Shown here in pieces: positions 39,477 to 51,200 of a stretch of DNA of 64,000 bases (within the stretch, counting starts at the first letter, position 1; each line of letters starts with the position of its first letter). Source of the stretch: Apostichopus parvimensis (lineage: Eukaryota; Echinodermata; Holothuroidea; Aspidochirotida; Stichopodidae); the NCBI GenBank assembly GCA_000934455.1, contig KN884538.1, positions 31,550 to 95,549 of the forward strand, read 5' to 3'. Below the pieces are notes generated by a model, which worked only from the letters and a program-made list of their open reading frames with translations, did no database searches and had not been told where the DNA came from. A program made the translations under genes and the position numbers.

Positions 39477-39532
39477 GCTCTAATCAGGGAGCTGCTACTC
39501 TAACGTTAGAGTAGCAGCTCCCTGCTCTAATC
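39477..39532. repeat. Perfect 38-bp palindrome between 9-bp direct repeats
   Basis: 39486-39523 is its own exact reverse complement (AGGGAGCTGCTACTCTAA at the left, centre AACGTT). It is bracketed by GCTCTAATC at 39477-39485 and 39524-39532. No spacer and no mismatch. Confidence 0.95.
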
Positions 39533-41673
39533 GTGTAGTCTTGCTTCAACCAATGTTTCGGTTTTGCCCGGGGGTAAAAAATAATAAATTGAACACCCCT
39601 CACCATGGAATTTTAGATTGACGAAAAACTCTGTAGTATCCATTGGTTGAAATGAAATCGCATGATGAGGTCACCCACCCATCTTGAAGTATAGAAGAGA
39701 TCGTTACCATTATTTTACAGCTATTTTTAAACAGAAAATCCTTTTCAATCTGATTAAGTGTTGTAAAATATTTATGGATATATTTAAAAGTTATGGTTAT
39801 GGTTATGGTCCAATTTTGCACCATCAGCGGCTGGCGTCTATGTTTGTATACGTTCTATCAGTTCTGTTTTGTTTGGCACTATGTATTAACTTATTTGGTG
39901 AGTTCTTCTGCCTTTTCTTCCTTCGTGTTCTATATTCTTACATGTTTAATGTTTCCGCCATTTAGTTATTACATATTCATGTATTAATTATATGAAGTCT
40001 CTTAAACCTCTTTGGAGGTGAAACTGAAAGCTCTGAGCCTCTTTTGAAGTGAAAATGAAAGCTGAAACTGTTTTACAGTAAGGGTCCTTTCATGGAGCTG
40101 TTTTTCCATTCTGATTTTTTCCCCTTCTTAACGCACAATGATCACGCAGAGGAATATATATGTTTGACTACTTAATGACAAACAGAGCATACACTTAATT
40201 AGTATCCTGGTGAAGTTTCCATACAATTCCTACATTGCGTTTTCGAGATATTGAAATCGTCACGTGACCATAATGTGAACTTGGAGCAGCCAGGTGTGAT
40301 TGAGGTGCATATTTCGACCGCAAATATATACACTTTTTTTCTTATTTTTTTTACATTTATCGGACTAACCTCGGATTGTTTTGGGGTCAGTGATGTGCAC
40401 ACGATTTAATATGTGTAAAAGAGGGGCTATTTTAGTTTCCCGGGCGGATTTAGGTAAAGGTATGAACGTTTATAGATGGAAGGTCCAGATGTGAATCAAG
40501 ATTTTATAAAGGATGGGAAGGGTGGTCCTGGAGTCGTTGCATTCTGAGGCATATTTAGACTAGTAAAATTAGGTCTAAACGCAACTTTGTGCCAAATAAA
40601 AACTATTGTTGCTTGATGCATATGTTGGAAAGGGGGAGGGTGGGGTCTGTACACCCGTAGGAGGAAATGTAAAATATCCACCATTGGTCCATTTACCCAG
40701 ACCGAAGATGGTGGTGGGGCATGTACAGTTTTAGGTATATCATAAAACAATGGTCATTATACATCTATGACTTCACACCTGTTTGCTTCAATTTTACGTT
40801 TGGTACAAAACATGTGAACTTCAGATGTATTTGGAATTGAATACAAATTTCACCAGGGTGCTTAGAATATTTTTCTTTTTCATCAGACACCTACTCACCC
40901 CCCCCCCACCCAAATCACCTGGTATATCATTTCGTTAATTAACTCCCCGCTGCTGCCAACTGTGTGCTTGGGCCGTATCACCATCTGCAGAAAACGACTC
41001 TGACTGCAAGTGAAGCTGTGTTGGCGATTTTGTTTTCGTAGTACAGCGAGGGAAGAATATGAATAATTCATAGTGCGCGAGAGAGTTCGTTCGCAGAACT
41101 AGCCTTTGTTAAGGCGTATCGGCCACATTTTCTTTGCTAAATGCGCTGGGTCGATCCTTACCCTTCATCACGCTGTGAGTGATTCTTTCATGTGCTTGCT
41201 TCTGTGTGTGCGATTCGGCCTCTAGCGTATCTAGAAAGGGGAGGAAATTATAACAGCCGTAGCACCAGGTTCCTATTTTTATGTAGGGAGACTCATTCGT
41301 GTTGGCGAGCAGGCTCAACCGAGTCTATCGCAGAACCAGAATGCCCTGGTGAGTATGGACCTGCTCTGGTTACTGATTGGCATACCGTAGTATGTATCTA
41401 CAGACGTCAACGTATATGTATACAGTTCTGGGAAAGAATGACATGAAAATATTGACTCAAATTTATTTGTGATATTAAAGTCCTTATAGTATATCTCACT
41501 GTCAGAAGAATTGAAGCCATCTCTCTCACAATATAAATGTTTGAAATCACGTAGACTAGTATACAATTCCCTGCACCCAGACAATGACACCAATGGGGAT
41601 AGGAGTCCCATGATAAAGTGTTTCAAATTCTTTTCTTCCCTTGATATGATCTAATGTTAACATGGTACCTGTA

Positions 41674-42155
41674 TGGCAAGCCATATGGGACAAACAACGC
41701 ATAATATATCCTCGTATTAACTTAGGAATAAATACGCGTATTAATTTGAATATATACGCGTATTAAATCAGACAATAACTGGCATGTCTTATAGCTTTCA
41801 CAAACGAGTTTTGAGAGTTATCACATTGTAGCCTCGCCAGTGCAATAAATGAGACATTGCAAAGTTAGTCTCTCATCGTCGCACACGGAGGCCAAATTTA
41901 CGTATACTTGATCTAGACAACAGCGTGATTTAAATCGTGTATATATTCGAATTAATACGTGCACATATTCAAATTAATCCTCATATGTATTCGAATTAAT
42001 ACATGTTTATATTCGAATTAATACGCTTATATATTTGAGCCTTATGATTGGCTAATAATTAATATGTACGCGTGCATATACGAATTAATATACGCGTATA
42101 TATTCATATTCATACACGGATATATTATGCGGTGTTTGTCCCACATGGCTTGCCA
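41674..42155. mobile_element. MITE with TIRs of about 40 bp or more and internal AT-rich repeats
   Basis: The left end is TGGCAAGCCATATGGGACAA continuing ACAACGCATAATATATCC. The right end reversed is TGGCAAGCCATGTGGGACAA then ACACCGCATAATATATCC. Similarity continues weakly for another 30 bases (ATACGCGTATTAA). The interior has many TTCGAATTAATAC and ATACGCGTATTAA motifs arranged as a minisatellite. No coding capacity. Target duplication not resolved. About 480 bases long. Confidence 0.85.
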
Positions 42156-42374
42156 CACATACGTGAGATAACTTCCTCACTACATTTGGATCCACAAACT
42201 GGCCACCTCTACTCACTTTCAGTACTGGCTTCATACTGAAGTACCTGTATTCCCCATCTCGATTCCTACACAGAGAAATGCATCTCTTTGGCAAAACTTC
42301 ACTAATTTTGATGTTGCTAAAATCTTTATTTAAAAAAACCCCCATCTCGATCCCCCCACCCCCACACTCACTGA

Positions 42375-42470
42375 TCCCCATAGGCGTATAGGAGCCCAAC
42401 TTGATTTGGGGGGGGGGGGGCTGTAACGACTTGCCCGAAAAATATAACCAAAATTTCCGCGCGCGTTTTA
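42375..42470 (+). repeat. G-rich GGCGTA-type repeat
   Basis: ATAGGCGTATAGGAGCCCAA, then a run of 14 G near 42405-42420, then TTGCCCGAAAAATATAACC. Shares its layout with the repeat ends at 43793 (TGCCCGAAAAATTCTCAGC) and 44505-44580. Superfamily unknown. Confidence 0.5.
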
Positions 42471-43604
42471 ACATGTCAACGTGCATATCATATAGGCATG
42501 CATCGGTTATTACATCGCATGCCAATAACATACAATCATTTGCCGTGTTATTACCCTTCCACAGGGCGGCGATTTGTTTCAAATATTGGGGGGGGGGGGA
42601 CGTATGCTTGGGCGCGTATCCAGGATTTTTCTAATCCAGGGGGCGCGAATTACTATCAAAGCGGAGCGCCACCATTAGTTGGCGCGCAGCGTACAAGAAA
42701 ATTTCTGGTTTTGATAGCCCCCCAGGCCCAGATCACCGGAAATGGCACTTTTCGGGCTTGAAAATGACCAACCAGTTGTACACTTTTGCCTGAGAACCAA
42801 GTTTTTCCCAATAGTTTTTTTTCATCCATAACCTTTTTCAAGATTGTCACCAGTCACATATCATGTTCGACCTCATCGCATCTCCTGTGGATCATTGCTT
42901 TTGTAGGTAATACTACGTAACGGCCCACAATACCCGTCAGCCTCACTTTTCAAGGTTTTAAGCCCATTATTTGTTCAGAATTTGAATAATAAATTCACTT
43001 CAAAACATACCCATAATGTTGCACAAAATTTCATCTATGGACAACCAATATAGAAAACCCCCTTCAACCCCTCACAGACCGGTCAAAATTGCACGAGTAG
43101 AGGGAAGTATGATGAAGAATGTTGGTCAGGGAATTTTCGAAAATTCAGACACAGTTAATATATTATTGTACAAATATTAAAACCTCTTATAACGGCTACT
43201 ATAAAACTTCGATATCATAAAAAAAATACAAAAAATATGCTCGAGGGGGGGGGGGGGCGGTCTCCCCCTTCGCCCCTCCCCCTTTGCTACGCGCCTGCGG
43301 TTATAAATCTTGTAGGGAACAGGCCAAATGGAAACCCGTAGTGAACCCATATCAATTTGGATCATAGATATGTAGGATTGTACGTACTTACACTCATACA
43401 CAAGAGATGTACAGACATTATGATAATAATCACGAGTGACAACATGCAATACGGTCACAGGTCACAGAAACGACCACTTAGAGTCATTTACCTCATGCAG
43501 CATGTGTTGGATGAAGTTTTAGCCACCGCCAAATATGATTTGGATAAATAATCTAACGCATTATTTTCTATTTAAAGCCACACAAAAAAACTATGCCACC
43601 AAAT

Positions 43605-43640
43605 GTTGGGGGGATATTAGATACTATATCCCCCCCACCT
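43605..43640. repeat. G/C-run hairpin
   Basis: GGGGGGATAT and ATATCCCCCC pair perfectly around an 8-base loop. It lies in C-rich repeat debris that continues to 43680. Confidence 0.8.
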
Positions 43641-43831
43641 AAAATATTGGTTGCCCCCCTCCCATGATCGCCGCCCATGCCCTTCCATATTGGTTATAAT
43701 TATTGGGGAAGTCGTTACAAAAATAATGATAATAATAATTTCAGTTTAACCATTTAAAAACACATTACAAATTATTTTTCTTTCAGTAGGTGCCCGAAAA
43801 ATTCTCAGCATATTGCCCGAATTTGGGTGTT

Positions 43832-44505
43832 ACTAAAACGAATGACAATTGCGTTACACATAACGACTGACAATATGTTGTACACACTTAAAAATTGCGT
43901 TGACTAAAACGAATGACAGTAATGACAGCACAGACATTTGCTCCAACCGGATATCACAGTTCAGACTTCGTGGGTATATTAAAGCCACGCAAACCGAGTG
44001 GACGCGAAGTACGTGGCTTACATATCTAGTAAAGTACGGACAAGATACAAACCCACCTTATAGTAAGCGAAATTGTAAGTCTGATTTTAAAAAGTAAATT
44101 TAACGTCATTTTTCCGATATTAATTGTTAGAAACTAACAATACTATAATCTTGAAACGGCTTCAGTTATCTTTCTATATGAATCTACAGAGGTAAATGTC
44201 AAAAGCACAGCACTCAAGCGCATTCTCACACAAAAACTTTTCCTGTGGTTTCTATCCGTAAATTACACCAAAACCCTGCAACCACATAACATGCGATTTT
44301 CCTCAAATCATTTTTGCGCAGAATCATTTACTCCACTCCGTTAATCATTCTATCTCTTCTCACCACTGTCCTTCGCTGTTGTCATTCGCTGTCATTCGCT
44401 GTCATTCGCTGTCATTCGCTGTCATTCGCTGTCATTCGCTGTCATTCGCGAATGATAATTAACCCTGTACAAAGTCAATTGTCATTCGCTGTCATTCGTT
44501 TTAGT
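43832..44505. mobile_element. Element with inverted ends and a 10-bp satellite
   Basis: The left end is ACTAAAACGAATGACA (43832-43847) and the right end is its exact reverse complement (44490-44505). The left side carries a second ACTAAAACGAATGACAG (43903 on). The right side holds seven tandem GTCATTCGCT units (44381-44450) and two more at 44481-44498. Outside the right end lie G-rich sequence and GCTACGCCTATG (the GGCGTAGC repeat reversed). Probably a non-autonomous DNA element whose end sequence has expanded. Confidence 0.55.
44381..44450. repeat. 10-bp minisatellite (GTCATTCGCT)n
   Basis: Six exact units plus a seventh ending GCG, then AATGATAATT, so that the array ends in the palindrome CATTCGCGAATG. 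Two further units lie at 44481-44498. Confidence 0.95.
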
Positions 44506-45275
44506 TTGTCCCCCGAATTTTCCCAAAAATTGTTGGTTTGGGGGAGGGGGGCTGCAGCCCCCACCCTGCTACGCCTATGCTGATCCCTTTCCTCATTATG
44601 TCTGATCTCATTCCCCGTCCTTGTCCTTCCTTCTCTTTCCCATTCCGGCAGCGGGCTTCGACTGATAACTCTCCCAAATTCAACTGTACTACTGAGTGCA
44701 GTGACTGGATAAATCTCGTCAAAATTTACCATTGTTGAGTGTACTACATACAATATATTTATCGACACAGTGACACTCAACTATACGTATTATATGACAG
44801 TAATTCTCACAATACGACTGCTACTATAACATATTGTAGCCTTATTTACGTTCTGGTTACGTACTTTCACTGGTGTGTGCTTGAGTAAACCGAACATCCG
44901 AAGCAAGGAAATATGAATAATCATAATTCTTCCCTCGCTGTACTACGGAAAAAAATCGCGTCCTGTTGACTCCTTCTGACAGTCGCCGTGTTGACATTAT
45001 CTCGCAGACTGGGTTACCGGTTTTTCACGCGGGTTTTCTGACAATGTCTACATATATTGCAGAACGTGCACGCTCGCCGCACATAACGTTATGACCAAAT
45101 ATTTGACTAACGTTAGGCTATGTAGCATTACGGACATCGTGGATTGTGAACCGATAATCTCATGAAACTGTGAATTAAGGGTTTAGCGAGTAAATCTGTC
45201 CTCCAGATTGTTAGTAGCAGGATCGACAGTTAGTACTCGCTTGTTCCAATTTCTCAAAGAGAGTAAGATCCACAA

Positions 45276-48200
45276 ATGGCCGAACCACCATTGAAGAAGG
45301 TGAAAACGGATAACGGGGCTGAAGGAGAACACAAAGACACGGGGTTGAGCAGATTTACGAAATGGTGCGAGGATAATAATTTTCAACTAAACGCCAAGGT
45401 AAACAATGTTTGAGTATTAAAACTCTTACCCTTACAGTTATATGTTCATAGCCCACTACTTTTGCTGTCTTCACTAACGAATTTACGTTTCGTTAGGTTA
45501 TAAACAAACCTGAAACAGCCTTGGCCTTGGACGGAGTAGTAGTAGTATTACTTAGTAGTAGCCTAGTACTCAGTCCTAGGGTGGCTATCCCACTGCACAG
45601 GCTACACAGTAATGCCTAAGTTAGGCCTATAGGTTATAGATACTACTGACTAGCCTAGGCCTAAATACTACTTACTAGTGAAGTAGTAGTACAGGTACTA
45701 GGTTATGAAGACTGAGTATATTAATATTTATTTATTTATCATTTAATTAACATGAACATTAAAGGGTAAACTTGGTTAGCGTATAGCTAATCTCCACGAG
45801 GCCCTAAGCCTAATAAGTAATAGAGGCTACTACTAGTATAGTCAGTATTGCGAATTTCGGAACACTGCGAATTCCGGACACCCCTAAGAAATGCACGATT
45901 TCACCATGACAACCTACAGGAAGAGCCAAATTTCACCAAAAAGTACGAAGCTACAGTTATTTTCTCTCCAAAATGACCCGTGTGCAAGTAAATACTTACA
46001 TATTTGTCAATAAAATGACGGAGATCTATGAAGTCTGTTATAATTACTGAAAGAGCAACTGCGCCACCAATTTCATCACCAGCGCCACACTGTGGGACAG
46101 TGTGTCCGAATATTCGCAATACTCTAGCAAAGAAATACCAGTTCCACAATCACGAAGAATCTTCTTGGAATACAATGTGAAAACAGTTTGCAGGAAAGAA
46201 AGTTTGGCCGTGTATCTTAATATAGCACACTTCTCCCACCATATCAAGTATATTTTCAGGTGATTTATACCAGAAGATATAGTTTTGGGGTGTTTTAAGG
46301 CTTAGGTGTCCGGAATTCGAAGTGTCCATGCTACTACTGGCTAGCATTGTCATTGATAAAAGTGTGGCATGTATGGTGCTTTAGAAGGCACCAAAGACCT
46401 CACTCAAGTCAAGTATGAAATTGATCCCCATAGCTGTTAAAACTAGTACTAAAGCGAGTGTAGGCCTAGTAATTAGTACTAGACCCAAGGCCTATACTGT
46501 AGTTTTGCAGCTGAGGGTTAATCATAACGTTTAAGTTGTAAGCTGTAGAGTAGTTTTATTTCTTTACTGTATACGCATAAACATACTGAAACTCGGCCAA
46601 GACTCATGAAAAAGTGATATCAAAAGCCAAAAGGAGAAATTTATGTTGATTCAAACAGTGAAGTTTGTAAACATTACAGGACACCCATCTTGTTTATACC
46701 ACAATCATCCAGTGCATGTAACCATAGTCAACATCTAATTGCAGATGTGCAACGTCACAGTATGTGTTAATGAATCAGAAATTCTGGTAATGTGTGAGAC
46801 GTTGTACTCTCACGACCTACTAAATCGTTGCCAAAGATCAGACTGAGGTTAAGTAAAAGTATTTCAAAGTTTGTTTGGTTGGTCTATGCCCTGTCAATCT
46901 TATTTCATTCTTCCATGTCAGATTATTTCACAGTTCTAAGGTCAGCAGTATTTGTGCACGAGAATTGCATGTGATCAGATTCTTCCCTTAAAGACTGCAA
47001 ATATATATTGCTTCTAAAAGACAAATTGTGTGTCAAAGGTTGACAGGTAACAAAATGAAAGCAAGCACATTCAAAGGGGGTAGAGAGTTTACATAGAATT
47101 TTGTAATTAATAAAATAATAATAAAACTTGTAATAATAAAACTTACAAACTTAACATTTTTGTGTCTGTAAAGCCCTGTATGCCTCCTGTACAGTATATT
47201 AAAGGAGTGCTGTAACTCAGTGGCGATGACATTATTGGACCAAGGTCAACTCTTCCACGATTACACATATGTCAAATAGCTCCCAAATAAGATAAAAAAA
47301 AACGTGCAAGTAATTGATGCACATATTTGTATATACTTTATTTGTTCGGGTTAAAAAAAAATGAGCATTATATTTTGCAAAATTTTCTAGCTTGGAGTCA
47401 CCTATGCATGATTGACAATTTATGTCAAAGGTCAAAGAAAGATGAAAAATGGATCGCCATGAATTGCTATTGACATGAAGTCCTGTTTTTTCCTTTTTTA
47501 TAGGTTGTTGTTACAGAGGATGGTTCATGTGCCCATTATGGCATGATAGCAAATGAAGACATTCCAAAGGGGGAAACACTCTTTGAAATTCCACGCGATT
47601 GTCTGCTTCATCCTGAAACGTCTTCGATAAAAGAATTCTTTTCAAAATGTACGGTATAAAACACTTCTTTGTTTCTATTGTTCATTTCTTCATTCTTCTT
47701 TAAAAAAAAATATTTTTAATTTTTTTTTTATTTACCCCTGAAACCTGCAAATTGAGTTAAAATGCAAAGTTTTCATATGAATTATTATTTAATTTGATAT
47801 GAAAAGCTGCATGAACCAGCGCCACTTTGCCACCCTCAGAACATTTTCCATCACTGTGATTCGTTCTTGTGTAATTTGAACTATTCCTGTGTCTGGATAA
47901 ATATGTATGGGTTACACCACCAATGAAAGCACAGATGGTGCACAGATCTAGGTAAATTCATAGTACAGTATGTTTATAAGTAATGCCAATTTGTTAGCTT
48001 GAAATGCATTGATATACATATTAATTCCACACTAACCCAGTATTTTAAATAGTGAAGAATAATAAATTTCTGATTTAGCGATTTTCATTTCTATGTAATA
48101 TGAGACAGTGACTTGTTGATACAGTTTCTAGTATTGAATGGAGTCCTTTATTTAGAATCTAATTAATTATAAATATATTTGGTGGTCATTTGTCAGGCTA

Positions 48201-51200
48201 TTTTTGGTGGAACTGCCGTGAAGGTTTGGTTCCTGAATATGGGGTAAGGTGTTGATGTGCAGTACAGTACGTTGTATACCTCAATTACAAAGAAAAAATT
48301 GTATAAATTAGTATTGATGAAAAATTCCTTGAGACGTTAAACTTAACAGCAAAGTTGTCCCTCTCAAAGCCTTATTATTGGGTACTTGCCAGACCTGTTC
48401 ATGTACTGTTCATGAAGTTGGTTTGTGTGGGACTGTGGGTGTATGTATGTACTGTATGTGTGTATGCGTGTATGTATGCGTGTATGCATGTATGTATGCA
48501 TGTATGTTGATATAATTATCAAAGCTTATGTGTGCATAATACCCTAGCTTGTGAACATAATACCCCAAGAGGAGTGTTGGCAAATGTCATACTTACCCTG
48601 CGGCTTGCCAGTAATGAGGAAGTGCTGTATTGATTTTGTTGGAAGTCAAAGGTCATTTGCGAACAAAATGTGGAAACCTTCAAAGCTCAATATATTTCAA
48701 GAACGATAACTTGGAGAATGTCATATACATGTTCATGCATGTACAGCAAATAGTGACCTTTCATTGACCTTGAATTCGATATCTCAAGATGAAAAATAAT
48801 GACAAATTATGACAAAGTTTGTCATCCTTGTCTTAATGCTTTTGTATATATGTCATAATGAGTCCAAGATCTCTGATTGTTATAAGTGGAAGGCAAAGGT
48901 CAGCAGAGGGCAAAATTTGAAAATATTTATATCTCCAATCGCAAGAATCTTTCCCTTGGCCAAAGTTTGTATAATTTGCATGGAGGATTACTGTTTGTTG
49001 TTGTTTCCAGGATTACTGTTCTGAGTATTGATGTGAAACAGGCCGACAGTCAGCTACGTATCAAAGCTGGATAAACGGCACTATTTACAGAAAGTTTGCT
49101 TGAATTCTATTAAACAGTTGCCAAACTCAGTGTCTAAAGATGTACTAAGATATGCAAAAAAGTTGCACTGTGAGACCTTTTTGTCTGGGGAGGCAAGCAC
49201 TGGATGTTTTTTTTTTTTTTTTCCTTTTTTTTTTGGCAACTTTCTTTTCTTATTTCATTTGTAAGGCACAAAAATGACTTGCTTCAAGATTCCTTTTTCA
49301 TGTAATCAAGAAATATTTATGTTTTGATTCCTTTGCTGGAGGCACAAGGAATGTATGCGATGGTGATGGCATTTGTAATTGTGTGTGTGTATGTACTATT
49401 TATGTATGTGACATATGTATAAGTAACCAAATGTCTTTCATTTATTGTGTAAATTGTAACTTGGCTTATTTGACAGTCTGTGTACATAGAATAGTGTAGT
49501 GTGGGTATGAAATCCTTATAATGCATATTTTACAGCCTACCAGGAGGGAATCATTTATGCAACATGGGAAGGCTGCTGCATAAATGAAAAACATTTTCTA
49601 GATAGTAGTTTTGTACACTGAAGCATACCTGTACTATTAATGCAGTATTTTGATAAGCAACAAAGTTCAGAACCATAAAATTGTGACACAAAATGTGATT
49701 AATAAAGTAGTCGATTTTGCTATTGGCCATTTTACGATTTTTTTATGGAGAACTCTTCTATCACCATGTAAAACGGAGGTATTTATGTATCTATGGATTT
49801 ATTAACTCACTTCAAGTGGAAAAGAGAAAAAAGAAAAACATGCTAAAATTTGCATCATTTTTCTTTAATTCTGACATTTATTTTTCTCTCTGTTGCTTTT
49901 CTTTGTTAGATAAAGAGCATCTTGATAGTGCCAGTGGTTGGGTTCCTCTCTTAGTCTGTCTGATGTACGAACACACAAATTCAAATTCGAGATGGAAGAC
50001 ATACCTGGATCTGTTCCCAAACTTTTCCGAGCAGGAACTTCCAATGTTCTGGGACAAGTACGTCTAAGTTTTTTTACCTTTCCGTATCCTCACCGCAAAG
50101 TGACCTTCTCTGTCTGCCTCTGCAGCTAATCGAGTACCTTAATTTAATCCGCTAATCGAGTACCTTAATTAAAGAGAGTCATCATATATATGTTAGCATG
50201 TCATTACACTTTAGCATGCTAAAACTTTCCGTGACAAATTGTTAAGGTGGAGGAGGGTGGGGGCATGGGGGGGGGTTAATTAGATGATTGGAGAGTCTCA
50301 GTTAAGTACTGTAAGATGCTCCAAAGGAGGCAGTAAAACAGGAAAACAAATTGGGGGGGGGGAGGGGGATTGGGTGAATTGAATCAGCCAGTAGACCCAC
50401 AAAAAGAAGTCGTGAAAAGAATTTGTGGTAACATCCTACTCACCACACTCCCAATATCACTGAATACATTTCCACATACATGTTAAACAGTGCAATAAAA
50501 TGATTATTGGGCAATCTCAATTCTTCCCCCTCATCCTTCCCCCTTCTTGTCTCCTCCTTACCCCTACCTGCCCTTCTCTGCCTCCTCCCTCACCTCTTTT
50601 CCTTTCCTCACACCAACGTATCATTTGTTCTCGTATACGTATATCTATATTTCCTTCACGACACATCGATTTTATTTCATACAGGCAAGAGCTGTCGGAG
50701 CTTCAAGGTACCGGTGTTCAGGAGGCTGTCAGTAGGGACCTCAAAAATATACAAGATGAATTCCAGTCGGTAGTTCTGCCTTGCATCAGCCAGCATCCCG
50801 AATTATTCAAGTGAGTACATATTACTATGCTGTGACCTGTCGAACGGAATATCAATATTGAAAAGGAAATACATTTTTCGACTAAGGACTCGTATCAAAC
50901 AGGCGTTAATCCTGTGCCTCAACAGACGGAGTTTCCTTGATTTGGCGGCGAAAGGATGTAGTCAATCAAAGCCAAAACGAAAAGAAAGAAAAAAAGGAAT
51001 CGGTCGTGTTTTCTGGATTAATTGGTAACAAACGGCCATCGGGTCTGTCGAAACTTGGAAAGGGAAATGATGTGGCTTACTTAGCTCATCTGTACGTAGT
51101 AAATAAACATGTATTTTAGCAGTTACATGACCCCTTTCCTTCTCCCTGCCATTCAACTTTGACCCCTCCCGAATTTCCGGTATGTCTTTGGGGAATACTT

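Larger units (their letters stand above)
41026..44957. repeat. Inverted pair of dispersed repeats, about 47-bp core arms, 3.8 kb apart
   Basis: 41026-41072 contains CGTAGTACAGCGAGGGAAGA, then ATATGAATAATTCATA. 44912-44957 reversed reads CGTAGTACAGCGAGGGAAGA, then ATTATGATTATTCATA. Outward similarity (CGACTNTNA) extends weakly. They could be two separate copies of one repeat or the ends of one large element. Confidence 0.6.
36059..45275. other. Divergent intergenic region between coronin and SETD6, rich in repeats
   Basis: Both promoters must lie at its ends, but no TATA box or CpG-dense core stands out. It contains a direct duplication around an assembly gap (36872-37640), a LINE tail (38607-38700), a perfect palindrome (39486-39523), (TGAA)n at 39250, a TIR element (41674-42155), several G-rich GGCGTAGC repeats (37.1, 42.4, 42.6, 43.3 and 44.5 kb), an inverted-end element with a 10-bp satellite (43832-44505), and an inverted pair of about 47-base arms (41026-41072 and 44912-44957). 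No protein gene is supported. Confidence 0.75.
45399..47503 (+). other. SETD6 intron 1, with a LINE tail and a TIR element
   Basis: Donor GTAAAC, acceptor TTATAG. TAG-rich low-complexity sequence at 45530-45720. Reversed LINE 3' tail at 45735-45812 and a TIR element at 45851-46327, both listed. Confidence 0.8.

Noticed and set aside
42085-42582. 165-codon ORF on the - strand with protein-like text (LPKRCISLCRNRDGEYRYF), plus another at 41315-41626
   Set aside because: It runs through the G-rich repeat and into the AT-rich MITE. The two open stretches sit on both sides of that MITE and may be relics of an older coding element, but I recognise no family and call neither a gene.
44314-44583. 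89-codon ORF with repeated HSLSFAVIRC-type units
   Set aside because: It is the translation of the 10-bp satellite GTCATTCGCT, not a protein repeat.
48886-49074. Possible extra SETD6 exon between exons 2 and 3
   Set aside because: Exon 2 and exon 3 join in phase and match the human protein order without it; no splice-site pair fits.
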